The notes: generated by a model from the letters alone, not told the origin. A DNA stretch of 64,000 bases from Lentzea terrae (GCF_003265345.1 NZ_QFWW01000021.1:184120-248119), one strand, 5' to 3'; counted from the stretch's first letter, positions 8,618 through 17,945 are shown. Program-made: numbers and translations.

Positions 8618-9763
8618 CTAGTTCGCAGTGAGGGCGGTGACCGCGGTCCGCAGCGGGATTCGTTCCTGTTCGATCCGTCTGTGACCGGACCACATTGGAT
8701 CGAGGAGGCGGTGGTAAACCGCTCGTTCGGCAGACGTCAGGTGCGGCAGCGGCTTGGGCGGGGCGGGCCGGAGCGGCTGGCCGTTCTGGTCGGTGTTCGT
8801 CCCGTACGGCTCGTAGCTGTCGTAGGTGGCGGGGTCCATGAGGATGCTCTGCACCGGTACCCCGTCAGCCCGCCAGCCGTTGAGGATCTCGTAGCCGTGC
8901 GCATCGATGTCGCCCCAGTAGAAGAGACGGGGAGCGTCGATCAGCCACGGGAACGCTGCTGCGGACTTGCCGCCGAAACCCTCGCCTTCCACGGAGATGG
9001 CGCGGGCGAGCGGTGGGAAGTGGATCGCGGTGTCCTTGTTCTCGGAGATGATCACCAGTTCGGGGATGTAGGCAGGGACGAACGAGTCGCCGACGGTGGC
9101 TGAGTCGTGCTTTCGCCTGCCAGCGGCGAGGTGCTCCGGATCGAGGTAGGTGAAGTGAATGCGGGTCGGATGCCGCGGCAGCAAGCCCAGTGTGTCCCGC
9201 CTGGACAGCTCCGCGATCAAGGCGTGACGGTTGTTGAGCCACTTTGCGTGGATGCCGGTCACCGGGACCTGGCGAGGCGTGAGCCCCGTGGCGTCGTTGG
9301 TCCGGAACCAGCCGGCGACCTTCATCAGCAAGTCGAAGTCGACCCCGGAATAGCTGTCGACCGCCTTGAGAATCCGGTCCAGCCCGCCCGCTGTGGGGAA
9401 CCGCTCGACGAGCACGGCGAGGCGGTCTTGCGCACGGTCCAAGCGGAGAGTCCACTCCTCGCCGACAACCTGTGCCGCCGAACTCAGCGCTGCAACCTCG
9501 AGGTGAGCCGGGATGTCCTGGATGGTGGTGTGAACCCGCCGGGCCTCGGTGTGCAGGACGACGGGCTGAGTCCTCGCCCAGTCGCGCCACTGCCGCACCA
9601 GTGGCTGATAGGTGCTGGTCCAGCCGTCCTCGAGTTGTGCTTTCTTCGGGGCTGCGATCGCGAACCGGTGAGGCCACGAGACCACGATCCCAGCGATATC
9701 GGCCGCCCATGTGCGGTCCAGGCGTCGGCGGATGTCGGCGACGACCTTGTCCGGCGTCTTCAC
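8618..9763 (-). CDS. jetD: Wadjet nuclease subunit JetD (DUF3322/DUF2220, Toprim)
   Basis: 381 residues from a GTG start (9763) that overlaps the jetC stop codon as GTGA, so translation is coupled. JetD is the nuclease of the Wadjet anti-plasmid system: after the JetABC SMC motor extrudes a small circular DNA, JetD cuts it. The C-terminal half has the topoisomerase VI-like Toprim fold, with a conserved glutamate in VIISENKDTAIHF and the acidic DxD motif in FYWGDIDAHGYE; the N-terminal half is the DUF3322 arm domain (YQPLVRQWRDWARTQP). The length and last place in the operon fit a type I Wadjet. No frameshift or missing catalytic residue is seen. Confidence 0.93.
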   Translation of the reverse strand: MKTPDKVVADIRRRLDRTWAADIAGIVVSWPHRFAIAAPKKAQLEDGWTSTYQPLVRQWRDWARTQPVVLHTEARRVHTTIQDIPAHLEVAALSSAAQVVGEEWTLRLDRAQDRLAVLVERFPTAGGLDRILKAVDSYSGVDFDLLMKVAGWFRTNDATGLTPRQVPVTGIHAKWLNNRHALIAELSRRDTLGLLPRHPTRIHFTYLDPEHLAAGRRKHDSATVGDSFVPAYIPELVIISENKDTAIHFPPLARAISVEGEGFGGKSAAAFPWLIDAPRLFYWGDIDAHGYEILNGWRADGVPVQSILMDPATYDSYEPYGTNTDQNGQPLRPAPPKPLPHLTSAERAVYHRLLDPMWSGHRRIEQERIPLRTAVTALTAN

Positions 9764-12700
9764 GCGGATACCTCGCCCTGAGCCTTGGCCACCGAGGTCG
9801 TGGGGGAGATCAGCTTCACCGAGGAATGGCCCTTGGTGTTCTTCGCCATGTACAGCACACTGTCCGCGTGTGGCTCGAGCGCGGTGAACTGGCCGTACGG
9901 GGCCCCGATGATGAGTTGGAAGCCCAAGCCTTTCCACGCGTCGACCGCGCGGCCGGCGAACTCGCTGTCCGCCTTGACGAAGCCCTCGTCGAGGAACACC
10001 GGAGCAAAGCGTGGGCGCTCGTGCGCCTCGTCTCCCAACTGGAAGCGCAGGGCGGCGCCGACGATGAACGCCACCAACTCCTGGGTCTCACCGCCCGACT
10101 TGCCTCCGAGTGCCGCGTAGGTTGACCGCTCCTGGCCGTGTTCGTCGTAGGAGACCGCGGTGATCTCGATGTGCTTGCGGACGTCGAGCAGACGGTCCCG
10201 GTTGTTCTTCGCGTCGGAGTCCTTGCGGATCCGAGCCATGAACTTCTGCAGGCGCTTGAACCAGTTCTGGATCTGCTCGTCGGAGAACTCGTCCGTGTTG
10301 GCTCGCGAGAGAATCTTCAGCTCCCGCTTGAACTTCACGATGTCGTCCTGGTTCAGCTCACGGAGGTCGATCTTGAGTCGGTGCCGGTGCGCTCCGAACG
10401 GCAAGCTCTTGAGGATCGCGTTGACCGGGGCGAGCCTGTTGCGGATGTCGTCGATGGCGTTGCTGAACGCGCCGGCGAGCGGGACGAGGTCCTGGCCTGA
10501 CCAGTCGGTGAGGCGCTTGGCCCACTCATGACGACGTTCGTGCAGACCGGTGGCGATGATGTTGTCGAGGATGCTCCGGAACGACGGATAGTTCTCGACG
10601 GAGGCCGACAGGTTCGGATCCTCCCAGTTGTCCAGGTACCGCTGGAAGACGGCTTCGAGCTCGCGCTTGAGGCTGTCGGCTTTGCCTTGCGCAGCCTGGC
10701 GGTTCTTGGCCAGCTGCTTCTTGAGTCGGTCTACGCCATCCGGGAAGCTCGCACGGTCCTTGATGTTCGCCACGTCCGCGAACTCGGTGTCCAGGTAGGT
10801 CTTCTGCTGGTCTGTCAGTGAGACGGCTTGTTCTTGTTCGATGCGCTGGATCTGGCTTACCACGAAGTCTTTGCGTTTAATGATCTTGGTTTGTTCTTCG
10901 CCAAGACGCGTGAGGTCGGCTTTGGCGGCGTAGACGTCGCCGCCTGTCGATTTGATGTCCGATTCGAGAGCCTTCAGGCGGTTCTGCAGTTCACGGAGCG
11001 AGTCGTCGGAACCGAGGATGTGCTCTTTCCGCTGCTCCAACTCGGAGATGGTGGCCTGGAGCCCGTCAGGATCGATGGCCTTCCACTGCGTGGCCAGCAC
11101 GTGTTCGTGAGCGCTCTTGTCAGCAAGCAGTGCTGTCAACGCGTCTCTATGGTCGTTGAGCTGTTTGCTGATGCCGTCCAAGATCTTGTCGAGTTCATCG
11201 ATCCGATCGGCGATCTCGGCGAGCCTCTCCTCTTTGGAGAAGCCGATCACGTAGGGCGCTTTAAGTTCGCCGTGTGCCCCGGATCGGCCCTGGCGGGTCT
11301 GACCGTTGGCGGTGACGCGAAGTTGCGATCCGCCCAGCTGATCGGCGGAGTCAACACACAGGGCGTCGGTGCTGTGTGCGGTCAGACGCTCCTGCACCCA
11401 CGACGAGAATTTCGTGTCCTTGTATGCGAGCTTGCCGGACACGTAAGAGGGGTTCAGCCGGCGGGGTGTGAACGAGCCGACATCGACGCCTTCGTAGTTG
11501 AACCGCCGAGGAAGCTGCAGGGGGTCGATGACGCGCGAGAAGCGGTCCAGTTCGTCGGCGTCGACCAGGAGGACTCGGGCCAGGCCGAACAGCGTGGTCT
11601 CGATGGCTTTGCGCCACTTCCTCTGTTCTGACAGCACATCGATGAGCTCGCCGACGAACGGAAGATCCTCTGGTGGAATACCGGTGGCCTTGGAGATGAG
11701 CAGCCGAGTCTCATGGAGGAAGGGGTCCATCCGGCCGTCCCGGTGGGCCAGTGACTCGCGTTCCTTGATAAGATTGGTCTTCTCCTGGCTGGGCTCGTAG
11801 AAGACGCGTTGAAGTTCGATCCCGCGTTCGCTGTGCTCTGACAGCACCGCGTCGAACCCGTTGATGAACTCCTGGGCGAGTTGCTGTGCCGAGGCGAAGT
11901 CGTTCTCGTCTTCGACCGGCAACCCCAGCCGTGCGGTCTTCTGGTCGAACACAGCGCGATTCTTCGTCGCCTCGTCGAAGTCGAGGCGTAGCTTGGCGAC
12001 GTCGGCTTCGATCTTCATGACGATGTTGTGAGAGCTGTTGTCCCGCAGCGCCCCGGAGATCTCTTCGTGGTCTCGTTCGAGACCTTCGAGCTTCTTCTCG
12101 GCTTCGGCCTTCGTATCTTTCGCCTTGTTCCGGGCGTCCCGGTTGTTGTCCTCAGCCTTCTCGAGGAGTTGGTCCTCGGTGAACAGCTTCCAGAGGCTGA
12201 AAGGGCTGTCGCCGAGCTCATGATAGCCGAGGCTGTCGAGCAGCGAGGAGGCCTCTAGCGCCTGTGCGCGGTCGTTGTAGAGCCCTGGGATGTGCTGGAG
12301 GACGTCGGCTTTCGCCTGCTCGGTTGCCATGGCCTTGTAGGCGTCTTCGAGGTTCTTGAAGTGGTCGACCGCGTCGTCGGCTGCCGCGTAGGTGCCGGGC
12401 AGCTCGATGACCATGGACTTGTACAGGTCGTCGACCGTGCGAACCTGGTGCCCTGCCTGGATGCGGGCCAGCAGCCGGAGAGCCTTGCCTCCGTCTCCGT
12501 TCGCGCCGATGCCGAGCTTGCTGAAGAAGGCTTGGGAGAACTCGTCATACGACTTGTACATCTTGAGGTTGGTGAAACGGCCTTCGACGGCACGTTTGTC
12601 GAACTTGTCCTTGGCGAACTGCTCTGCGGCGCGAAGATCGATCGTTCCGTCCACAGTGCACAGTTTGCGGACCAGTTCGCCGTCTCTGGCCGCGGCCCTG

Positions 12701-13155
12701 GGCACGTAGTAGAGCCGGGCGACGGTGAACCTGCGCTGGTTGTCGTCGACGAAGGACATGGCGAGCGCGCCCCACGTCGGCGTGTTGTGCCCGCGCAGCA
12801 CTTCGTCGGCGAGGTCGCCCTCGCTGTTGCGGCTGGTGTCGGTCTTGCCGCGCAGGTACGAGATCAGGCTGCGCTGGTCCGCGCTCCGGGCCCTGCCGAC
12901 GGTGGCGTCGTTGGATGCGCCGTTGAAAGGCACGTTCGAGTCCATCATCAGCGCGATGTACGCGTCGAGCAGTGTGGACTTGCCGGTGCCAGAAGCGCCG
13001 GAGAGCAGTGTGGTGGTCGGCGCGAAGGTGACGGTGCTGTGCCCGTGGAAGCCACCCCAGTTGACGAGCTGGAGGGTCTCGGCCTTCCACTGGGTGGTCC
13101 CTTCGGTGGCGCCGGCGAGGTAGAACAGGGGAGAGCTGGAATCAGTCATTCTCAT
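9760..13155 (-). CDS. jetC: Wadjet SMC-like ATPase JetC
   Basis: 1131 residues. JetC is the SMC/MukB-like motor of Wadjet, which with JetA (kleisin) and JetB (KITE) loop-extrudes plasmid DNA. The N-terminal head has Walker A GASGTGKS (residues 53-60); a long coiled-coil follows (about 290-460 and 620-800), interrupted by a hinge-like region (~480-610, with FVGELIDVLSEQRKWRKAIETT). The C-terminal head shows the ABC signature GGKSGGE and Walker B FAPVFLDEGFVKAD. The start at 13155 overlaps the end of jetB by 14 bp; an ATG six bases downstream (13149) is also possible. The 3' end overlaps jetD by 4 bp. All ATPase motifs are present, so the motor is probably functional. Confidence 0.95.
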   Translation of the reverse strand: MRMTDSSSPLFYLAGATEGTTQWKAETLQLVNWGGFHGHSTVTFAPTTTLLSGASGTGKSTLLDAYIALMMDSNVPFNGASNDATVGRARSADQRSLISYLRGKTDTSRNSEGDLADEVLRGHNTPTWGALAMSFVDDNQRRFTVARLYYVPRAAARDGELVRKLCTVDGTIDLRAAEQFAKDKFDKRAVEGRFTNLKMYKSYDEFSQAFFSKLGIGANGDGGKALRLLARIQAGHQVRTVDDLYKSMVIELPGTYAAADDAVDHFKNLEDAYKAMATEQAKADVLQHIPGLYNDRAQALEASSLLDSLGYHELGDSPFSLWKLFTEDQLLEKAEDNNRDARNKAKDTKAEAEKKLEGLERDHEEISGALRDNSSHNIVMKIEADVAKLRLDFDEATKNRAVFDQKTARLGLPVEDENDFASAQQLAQEFINGFDAVLSEHSERGIELQRVFYEPSQEKTNLIKERESLAHRDGRMDPFLHETRLLISKATGIPPEDLPFVGELIDVLSEQRKWRKAIETTLFGLARVLLVDADELDRFSRVIDPLQLPRRFNYEGVDVGSFTPRRLNPSYVSGKLAYKDTKFSSWVQERLTAHSTDALCVDSADQLGGSQLRVTANGQTRQGRSGAHGELKAPYVIGFSKEERLAEIADRIDELDKILDGISKQLNDHRDALTALLADKSAHEHVLATQWKAIDPDGLQATISELEQRKEHILGSDDSLRELQNRLKALESDIKSTGGDVYAAKADLTRLGEEQTKIIKRKDFVVSQIQRIEQEQAVSLTDQQKTYLDTEFADVANIKDRASFPDGVDRLKKQLAKNRQAAQGKADSLKRELEAVFQRYLDNWEDPNLSASVENYPSFRSILDNIIATGLHERRHEWAKRLTDWSGQDLVPLAGAFSNAIDDIRNRLAPVNAILKSLPFGAHRHRLKIDLRELNQDDIVKFKRELKILSRANTDEFSDEQIQNWFKRLQKFMARIRKDSDAKNNRDRLLDVRKHIEITAVSYDEHGQERSTYAALGGKSGGETQELVAFIVGAALRFQLGDEAHERPRFAPVFLDEGFVKADSEFAGRAVDAWKGLGFQLIIGAPYGQFTALEPHADSVLYMAKNTKGHSSVKLISPTTSVAKAQGEVSA

Positions 13156-13846
13156 CGTCGCTCCCCGTGGTGCCGTTCTCGTTCTTGAGCCATTCCCAGA
13201 GTTCGTGCAGGCGGGGCAGCGGGAGCAGGACCGCGATCACGGGGGAGATCCGCAGCCGGGCGGAGTCGTTGGTTCTGCTGAGAACCTTCGCCTTCATGAG
13301 GTTCTCGACGGCCTTGTCGGTACGTGATCGGTCACCGGAGCGGTCCGTCGCGTGGCTTGGCCGGAATGACGCGATGTGCGTGATCAAGTCGTCCCGCTCG
13401 ATCGTCACGTCCTCGTGCCCAGACGCGCGTTCGTTCTGGAAGCGGTGGCGCAGGAACACCAGCGCGATGGTCTCCTCGCGGGTGTACTGCGTGTCGTGCA
13501 ACAGCGTCGGGAACTCCCGCGTCCCGCTGTCGGAGGCGGCCTGCCGCTTGAACGCCACCTCGTAAGAAAGATCCACGTGCAGGTCGAGGAACATGTCGTT
13601 CAACCGCGCCTTGATGGGCGCGGGGTCCTCACGGATCGCCCGCCACTCGGCAGGGTTCAGCGAGGACGAGATGAACCTGTTCTTCATCAGCGCGACCAGC
13701 GCACGCCGCTGCCCGAGTGAAAGCCCGCCGGTGTCTCCGTCGAATAGCGCGAGCGTGGAACTGTCGGAGCCGTCCTCCTCCAGGAACTCGTCGTCGAGAT
13801 CGGACTCAGCGAGCTGGAAGTCTTCGTCGAGCGGGCTTTCAGACAT
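13142..13846 (-). CDS. jetB: Wadjet KITE subunit JetB (DUF4194)
   Basis: 234 residues starting at the ATG at 13846, which overlaps the end of jetA by 8 bp; a longer frame continues upstream but runs through jetA in another frame and is not coding. JetB is the MukE-like KITE dimer that bridges JetA and the JetC heads. An acidic N-terminal tail (EDFQLAESDLDDEFLEED) precedes the winged-helix body (GLSLGQRRALVALMKNRFIS, YTREETIALVFLRHRFQNE). Order and length match type I Wadjet operons. Confidence 0.92.
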   Translation of the reverse strand: MSESPLDEDFQLAESDLDDEFLEEDGSDSSTLALFDGDTGGLSLGQRRALVALMKNRFISSSLNPAEWRAIREDPAPIKARLNDMFLDLHVDLSYEVAFKRQAASDSGTREFPTLLHDTQYTREETIALVFLRHRFQNERASGHEDVTIERDDLITHIASFRPSHATDRSGDRSRTDKAVENLMKAKVLSRTNDSARLRISPVIAVLLPLPRLHELWEWLKNENGTTGSDDEND

Positions 13847-15353
13847 CGGAGAGCCCTTCCAGGTCGACGCCCCTGAGAGCCGCCACGTCGGCAGCGGTGA
13901 GTGACACGGCAGGAGCGAGAAAGCGGCGAGATTCACCGTCAGGACGAATTGCCTCGAAGAGCTCCGTGCCAGTGTCGTCCTTGAGGGCGTCAACACGGGA
14001 GGCCAGGTGCAGCAGTCCGAGGATTTCGACCGGGCGCCGCAGCGACGACGGGAGGTGGTTGAACAGCCGGCCGAGAGTGGTGGCATCGCCTCTGGCGAAC
14101 GACTCGATGATGGCGTCGCGCAGTTCGTCCAGCGACGGGCCTCCCTGCATCCGCAGCTCCTCGATGGATGGCGGATTCCCAGCGTCGTCGTCCTCCGGCT
14201 CTTCGAGCGGCGGTGGTGGCGCGGCCGAGGACGGATCCCAGAATCGTTCCTTGAGGTGGCCCACCTTCAGCGTCGGAGGTAGCAGCTCGACGGGTACCGT
14301 CGTACGGGGACCAGCTGCTTCCATCCATGTGGCCAGCTCGCGTTCGATCCCGCGCAGCACGCGATCTAGCTCGCGCTCCTGCAGGACGTCATGGTTGACG
14401 ATGTGTTCCTTCAACGTCGCCGTCAGCCGTCGGCGTTGCGCTAGCACGTCCTTCATGCCCTGCCGGATGACCGAGACTGCTCCGCGGATCTCCTGCACGT
14501 CCCTTACATCGAGCACGTCGGAGGCCGGGTGATCAAGCAGGACTTGAACGTTCTCGCGCAGCTCCGACAGCAGCGCGTCGTCGCGCAGCAGCACGAAGGC
14601 GCCGTCGAACGCTCTGCCCTCGGGCGTTCCCTTGACCAGCTGGTCCTGCTTGTCGAGGTACTCGTCCAACACCTCGATGACCGGACGCTCCTCTTCGCGG
14701 AAATCGCGGAGGATCCGGCGGTGCATGTCGAGCACGGACTCCTCGACCCTCTTGAAGTCAGAAGGGAGCTGGCCGATCAGGTCGATCAGGTTGGTGTACC
14801 CGTCGAGCATCCGCTCGTCTGATGCCGCTGCCACCTCGCCACCCTGGAGGAGGCGCTTGCGTTCCGCGTCCAGCTCCTTGATCTGGGCCGTCAGGCGGTC
14901 GATGCGCGCCTGTGCGTCCGGCGAGGCCTCCAACGCCCACCTGCGGACCGTGTCGAGGATCGTGGTGAGCCGCGACTCGGAGACGAGCACGCGGTCCCGG
15001 GAGAGGCTCTGCACGAGGTCGAGCGCTTCGAGGGCGGACGAGGTGAGCGAGTAGACGATGCTGTTGTCGGAGTCGTTGTCCCGGAACAGCCACTGGTCGT
15101 TGACCCACTGATTGCACAACGCCCGGCCGTTCAGGTTCGGAGGTACCTCCACGCCCTCGCGCTGGAACTCGGTGAGAAACGAGTCGACCTGCACGTGCAG
15201 TCGGTCGGCTTGGATCGACCGGCGATCGCGGGTGAATGTGCAGCGGAACACGGCGATGCGAAACGCTGCCCACTTTCCGTCCAGAAGGCGGAGAGTGGGC
15301 CGTTCGAGTGCTTCCTGTGCCCGTGCGAGCTCACCGACGACTTCGCTCAACAC
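13839..15353 (-). CDS. jetA: Wadjet kleisin subunit JetA (DUF3375)
   Basis: 504 residues from a GTG start (15353) preceded by a G-rich TGGGGGT. It is the first gene of the minus-strand jetABCD operon. JetA is the MukF-like kleisin: an N-terminal winged helix (LRLLDGKWAAFRIAVFRCTF, VDSFLTEFQREGVEVPPN, DSDNSIVYSLTSSALEAL), a central helical region, a proline-rich linker (SAAPPPPLEEPEDDD) and a C-terminal winged helix that binds a JetC head. This matches DUF3375. The upstream ~660 bp hold only a decayed gene, so the operon promoter probably lies in 15354-15480. Confidence 0.92.
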   Translation of the reverse strand: MLSEVVGELARAQEALERPTLRLLDGKWAAFRIAVFRCTFTRDRRSIQADRLHVQVDSFLTEFQREGVEVPPNLNGRALCNQWVNDQWLFRDNDSDNSIVYSLTSSALEALDLVQSLSRDRVLVSESRLTTILDTVRRWALEASPDAQARIDRLTAQIKELDAERKRLLQGGEVAAASDERMLDGYTNLIDLIGQLPSDFKRVEESVLDMHRRILRDFREEERPVIEVLDEYLDKQDQLVKGTPEGRAFDGAFVLLRDDALLSELRENVQVLLDHPASDVLDVRDVQEIRGAVSVIRQGMKDVLAQRRRLTATLKEHIVNHDVLQERELDRVLRGIERELATWMEAAGPRTTVPVELLPPTLKVGHLKERFWDPSSAAPPPPLEEPEDDDAGNPPSIEELRMQGGPSLDELRDAIIESFARGDATTLGRLFNHLPSSLRRPVEILGLLHLASRVDALKDDTGTELFEAIRPDGESRRFLAPAVSLTAADVAALRGVDLEGLSDV

Positions 15354-15489
15354 ACCCCCAGGCGGTCAGAACCGGTCGGAGCTGCGAGCGAGCTGATGCC
15401 CGTGCCGCGGCGCCGTGAACGCTCGCAGCCAATTATTCGGACGCCACGCCAACGCCGTTACGGATGGCAATGATTTGTCATGTGCACCA

Positions 15490-15990
15490 GATCGAACGTC
15501 GCACCACAGACTGGCGCTGCGGCACGAGGTCGCGGTGCCGTGGTACACGTTGCGCGAGCTCGCTCTGATCAAGAGCTTGACCGATCTCTCTTCCTGGGCG
15601 TCGCGCTCGGCGAGTCGTTGCCAGGCCGCCGCACCGATTTCGGGACCCAGGAGCGTGCGACCAGCGGTTCGGCGCGGTCGATGTCCCCGAAACCGGTGAT
15701 GACGTCGATCCACTTCAGGAGTGCGCGTTCATCCACGTTCCGTGAGCTCGAGCGGGCGGCGTGCTCGGTGGCCTCGATGACGCGCCATGCCCGGCCGGGT
15801 TCACCGCGACGCAGGAAAGCGACGCGACGTACAGGGCGCCGACGAAGTCCTTGCCGGGGAGCAGGCGGGTGAACACAGTGTTCTCGGCTTGGTCGTGCTG
15901 TTCCGCGTTGGCAGCGGCTACGGCGGTCGTCCTGACGGCGATCCGGTGGAGATCATCGGACGGGGGCTTGTGATTGGAGGTCCACAAGGA
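15490..15990 (-). pseudogene. frameshifted remnant of a regulator-like (TPR-type) gene
   Basis: No single frame is open, but reading the minus strand and switching frame twice gives one continuous protein-like sequence: NAEQHDQAENTVFTRLLPGK...FVGALYVA (about 15950-15820), then RGEPGRAWRVIEATEHAARS and ERALLKWIDVITGFGDIDRA (about 15810-15650), then EIGAAAWQRLAERDAQEER and SVKLLIRASSRNVYHG (about 15640-15540). It resembles the helical C-terminal half of actinobacterial HTH regulators, but the family is a guess. The 5' end is missing: the next gene stops at 16018, only ~30 bp away. It lies between that regulator and jetA. Confidence 0.5.
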
Positions 15991-16017
15991 CTCGGCTGGC
16001 GGGTGGTGCAGCGGCGG

Positions 16018-17163
16018 TCACTCCCGTTTCCGGTGGTCCTCGGCGATTCGCTCCAGCAGTGCCTGCAGCTCCTCCCCGCGCACCGCCAGCCGCTCCAGCC
16101 GGCTGAACAACGCGAGGTACTCGCGCACGTCCAGCAGGTCGGTGATGGTGGCGTTGCCGGTGAGCACGCTGACCGTGACCACGCGCTCGTCGTAGATGTG
16201 GAAACCGTGCAGGGCGACCACGTTCGCGTCCGCCGACCAGGGCACGACGCCGAGCCGGACGTTCGGGCGGCGCTGGATCGCGGCCAGGTGCTCCACCTGT
16301 TTCGCCATCAGGTCCGCCGAACCCATCCGCCAGCGCAGCGCGCCCTCGGACATCAAGAACACGAACTGCTTCGCCAGATCGTCCATGCGGGAACGCCGTA
16401 TCCGCAGCGCGGCCACGGCGGCCTCCTGCTCCGACTGCGGCATCGTCCCCAGCACGATCCGCAGGTAGGGCTCGGACTGCAACAGCTGAGGCACCAGGTT
16501 GACCTGGAAGAACCTCATTGTCGCCGCCTGCGCTTCAATGCGGCTGATCGTCTGCTGGTGGCGGTGCGCCCCTCGGTGCAGCACGACGCGGCGGGTCTCC
16601 GCCTCCGCGTGCAGCGACCTGGCGAGTTCGACCAGTTCGATGCGCGTCTCTCTCGTCGCGGCTAGTTCTGCGACGAGACGCTCCACGTCGGTGACGGACG
16701 GGAGCAGCATGCCGTTCTCGATCTTCGACAGCTTTGACTGGCTCATCCCGGTGGCACGGGCGGTGGCCGTGCCGGTCATCTTCGCCTCGGTGCGCAACCG
16801 GCGTAACTCACGCGAAAGCCGCTCTCGCCCCAACCTGTCGCGGGTGGTGACGGCGGTGGCGAACGTTGCCGAGTCGGACGCCCCGATTCTCCTCGTCCGT
16901 TCAGGTCGAGCTCTCACATGGCCAAGGATGCTGCCTTCAGCCGTGGCTTCGTTGGCAGAGTCAGAGGTGCGAACCTCTGGCTCGCCGACGATGTCGACGC
17001 GTGCGCTGCTGTTCTGCGGCAATTGGATTCCGAGAATCGCCGCGATAACGCGTCGACTCAGGCTGTAATCCCGGCTACCCCTTCGCACGCGCTCGTGCGT
17101 TGTTGTGCGGTCTATGCCGAGAGCAAGCTTCAGCGAACGTCGCCACACAGACTCAGCCTGCAT
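16018..17163 (-). CDS. HTH (XRE) regulator with DUF5753 domain and N-terminal extension
   Basis: The C-terminal ~285 residues are a standard actinobacterial HTH-DUF5753 protein: XRE helix-turn-helix around MTGTATARATGMSQSKLSKIE, followed by the DUF5753 ligand-binding region (MRFFQVNLVPQLLQSEPYLR, RRPNVRLGVVPW, VVALHGFHIYD, YLALFSRLERLAV). These proteins are developmental or antibiotic-linked regulators, often paired with a DUF397 protein, which is absent here. The ATG at 17163 has GAGGTGG upstream and overlaps the preceding gene by 11 bp, giving a ~80-residue basic extension (ALGIDRTTTHERVRRGSRD) that is unusual; a GTG at 16917 would give the common 299-residue form. It is the last of a three-gene minus-strand operon. 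Confidence 0.8.
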   Translation of the reverse strand: MQAESVWRRSLKLALGIDRTTTHERVRRGSRDYSLSRRVIAAILGIQLPQNSSARVDIVGEPEVRTSDSANEATAEGSILGHVRARPERTRRIGASDSATFATAVTTRDRLGRERLSRELRRLRTEAKMTGTATARATGMSQSKLSKIENGMLLPSVTDVERLVAELAATRETRIELVELARSLHAEAETRRVVLHRGAHRHQQTISRIEAQAATMRFFQVNLVPQLLQSEPYLRIVLGTMPQSEQEAAVAALRIRRSRMDDLAKQFVFLMSEGALRWRMGSADLMAKQVEHLAAIQRRPNVRLGVVPWSADANVVALHGFHIYDERVVTVSVLTGNATITDLLDVREYLALFSRLERLAVRGEELQALLERIAEDHRKRE

Positions 17164-17548
17164 CGGCCACCTCGGTACCACCTGGGGAAGTTCTGCTTCC
17201 CGACACAGCTTGACGGACTGCCTTGACCTGTCCGAGTTGGGACAACAGGGCAGGTGCGGACGCTCCTACCAACACCGTCGCGTAAGCACCGGCGATTTGA
17301 CCAGTTCCTCCGAACAGCGCGCCCGCCGCGGCTCCCAAGAGCATATGCACGCTGGCGGCGACGGCTTCAGGCACTAAGTCGATGTAATCGGACAACATCG
17401 GGCGCGATTTCGTCTTACGGCGTCCTCCGCTCACTGGCCGCAGCTTCCGGCGAGCGCCGTGCCAAGCGATCACTTGCCCGTACAGGTCGATTGCTGTGCG
17501 AAGTGATCCGCCGAGTCCTCCAAGAAGGGCGAACCACCAGATACTCAT
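17153..17548 (-). CDS. small membrane protein of unknown function
   Basis: 131 residues from an ATG that overlaps the previous stop as ATGA. The first ~20 residues (WWFALLGGLGGSLRTAIDL) and residues ~65-105 (AASVHMLLGAAAGALFGGTG, AYATVLVGASAPALL) are hydrophobic and glycine/alanine-rich, suggesting two or three membrane passes with a basic loop (RRKLRPVSGGRRKTKSR) between. I do not recognise a family. It is the middle gene of a compact minus-strand cassette, between a small soluble protein and the DUF5753 regulator, divergent from the NLR-like gene at 17946. Confidence 0.7.
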   Translation of the reverse strand: MSIWWFALLGGLGGSLRTAIDLYGQVIAWHGARRKLRPVSGGRRKTKSRPMLSDYIDLVPEAVAASVHMLLGAAAGALFGGTGQIAGAYATVLVGASAPALLSQLGQVKAVRQAVSGSRTSPGGTEVADAG

Positions 17549-17829
17549 GGAGCTGCTCCTTCCGCGGTGGAGCGTCGCAAGCGGGCCAGTCCTTCTTGCG
17601 AGACTGCCCGCATGTCGAGCAGTCTGCTGTGTTCACCGCACTGCGTCATCCCGGTGTGTATATCGCCTAGTGCTGCCGACCGTATCCATTGCGCAGACTC
17701 GAACCCGACCAGATCGAACACCTCACCATAGACAGACAGGACCGTCTCGGTGGAGTCATCCACGAGTGTCGCGAGGTCGCTTAACCTGCGCGGACGCGGG
17801 TTTCGGCACGCACAGAGTTCGCCTGCCAC
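17545..17829 (-). CDS. small protein of unknown function
   Basis: About 95 residues. The 3' end overlaps the next gene by 4 bp (ATGA), which supports the frame. The C-terminal part (VLSVYGEVFDLVGFESAQWI, HSRLLDMRAVSQEGLARLRR) looks like a folded helical protein; no family is recognised. The start is uncertain: the GTG at 17829 is preceded by GGGGCGAG, while another GTG at 17763 would remove a basic N-terminus. The gene begins 116 bp from the divergent NLR-like gene at 17946, so the two probably share a control region. Confidence 0.55.
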   Translation of the reverse strand: MAGELCACRNPRPRRLSDLATLVDDSTETVLSVYGEVFDLVGFESAQWIRSAALGDIHTGMTQCGEHSRLLDMRAVSQEGLARLRRSTAEGAAP

Positions 17830-17945
17830 GTCGTAGCACTCGCCCCGATCGTTACGCCGATTCGCTCCGGGGTGGACTGGACTTGGTACGGCGCGTTCGC
17901 ATTGCTCTGCTGTGCAAGGGTTGTAGCGTGAGCAAGGGGGTGGCG

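Noticed and set aside
17496-17945. N-terminal 150-residue extension of the NLR at 17946
   Set aside because: The segment lacks protein character, overlaps divergent genes, and the ATG at 17946 has a strong ribosome-binding site with the motif directly after it.
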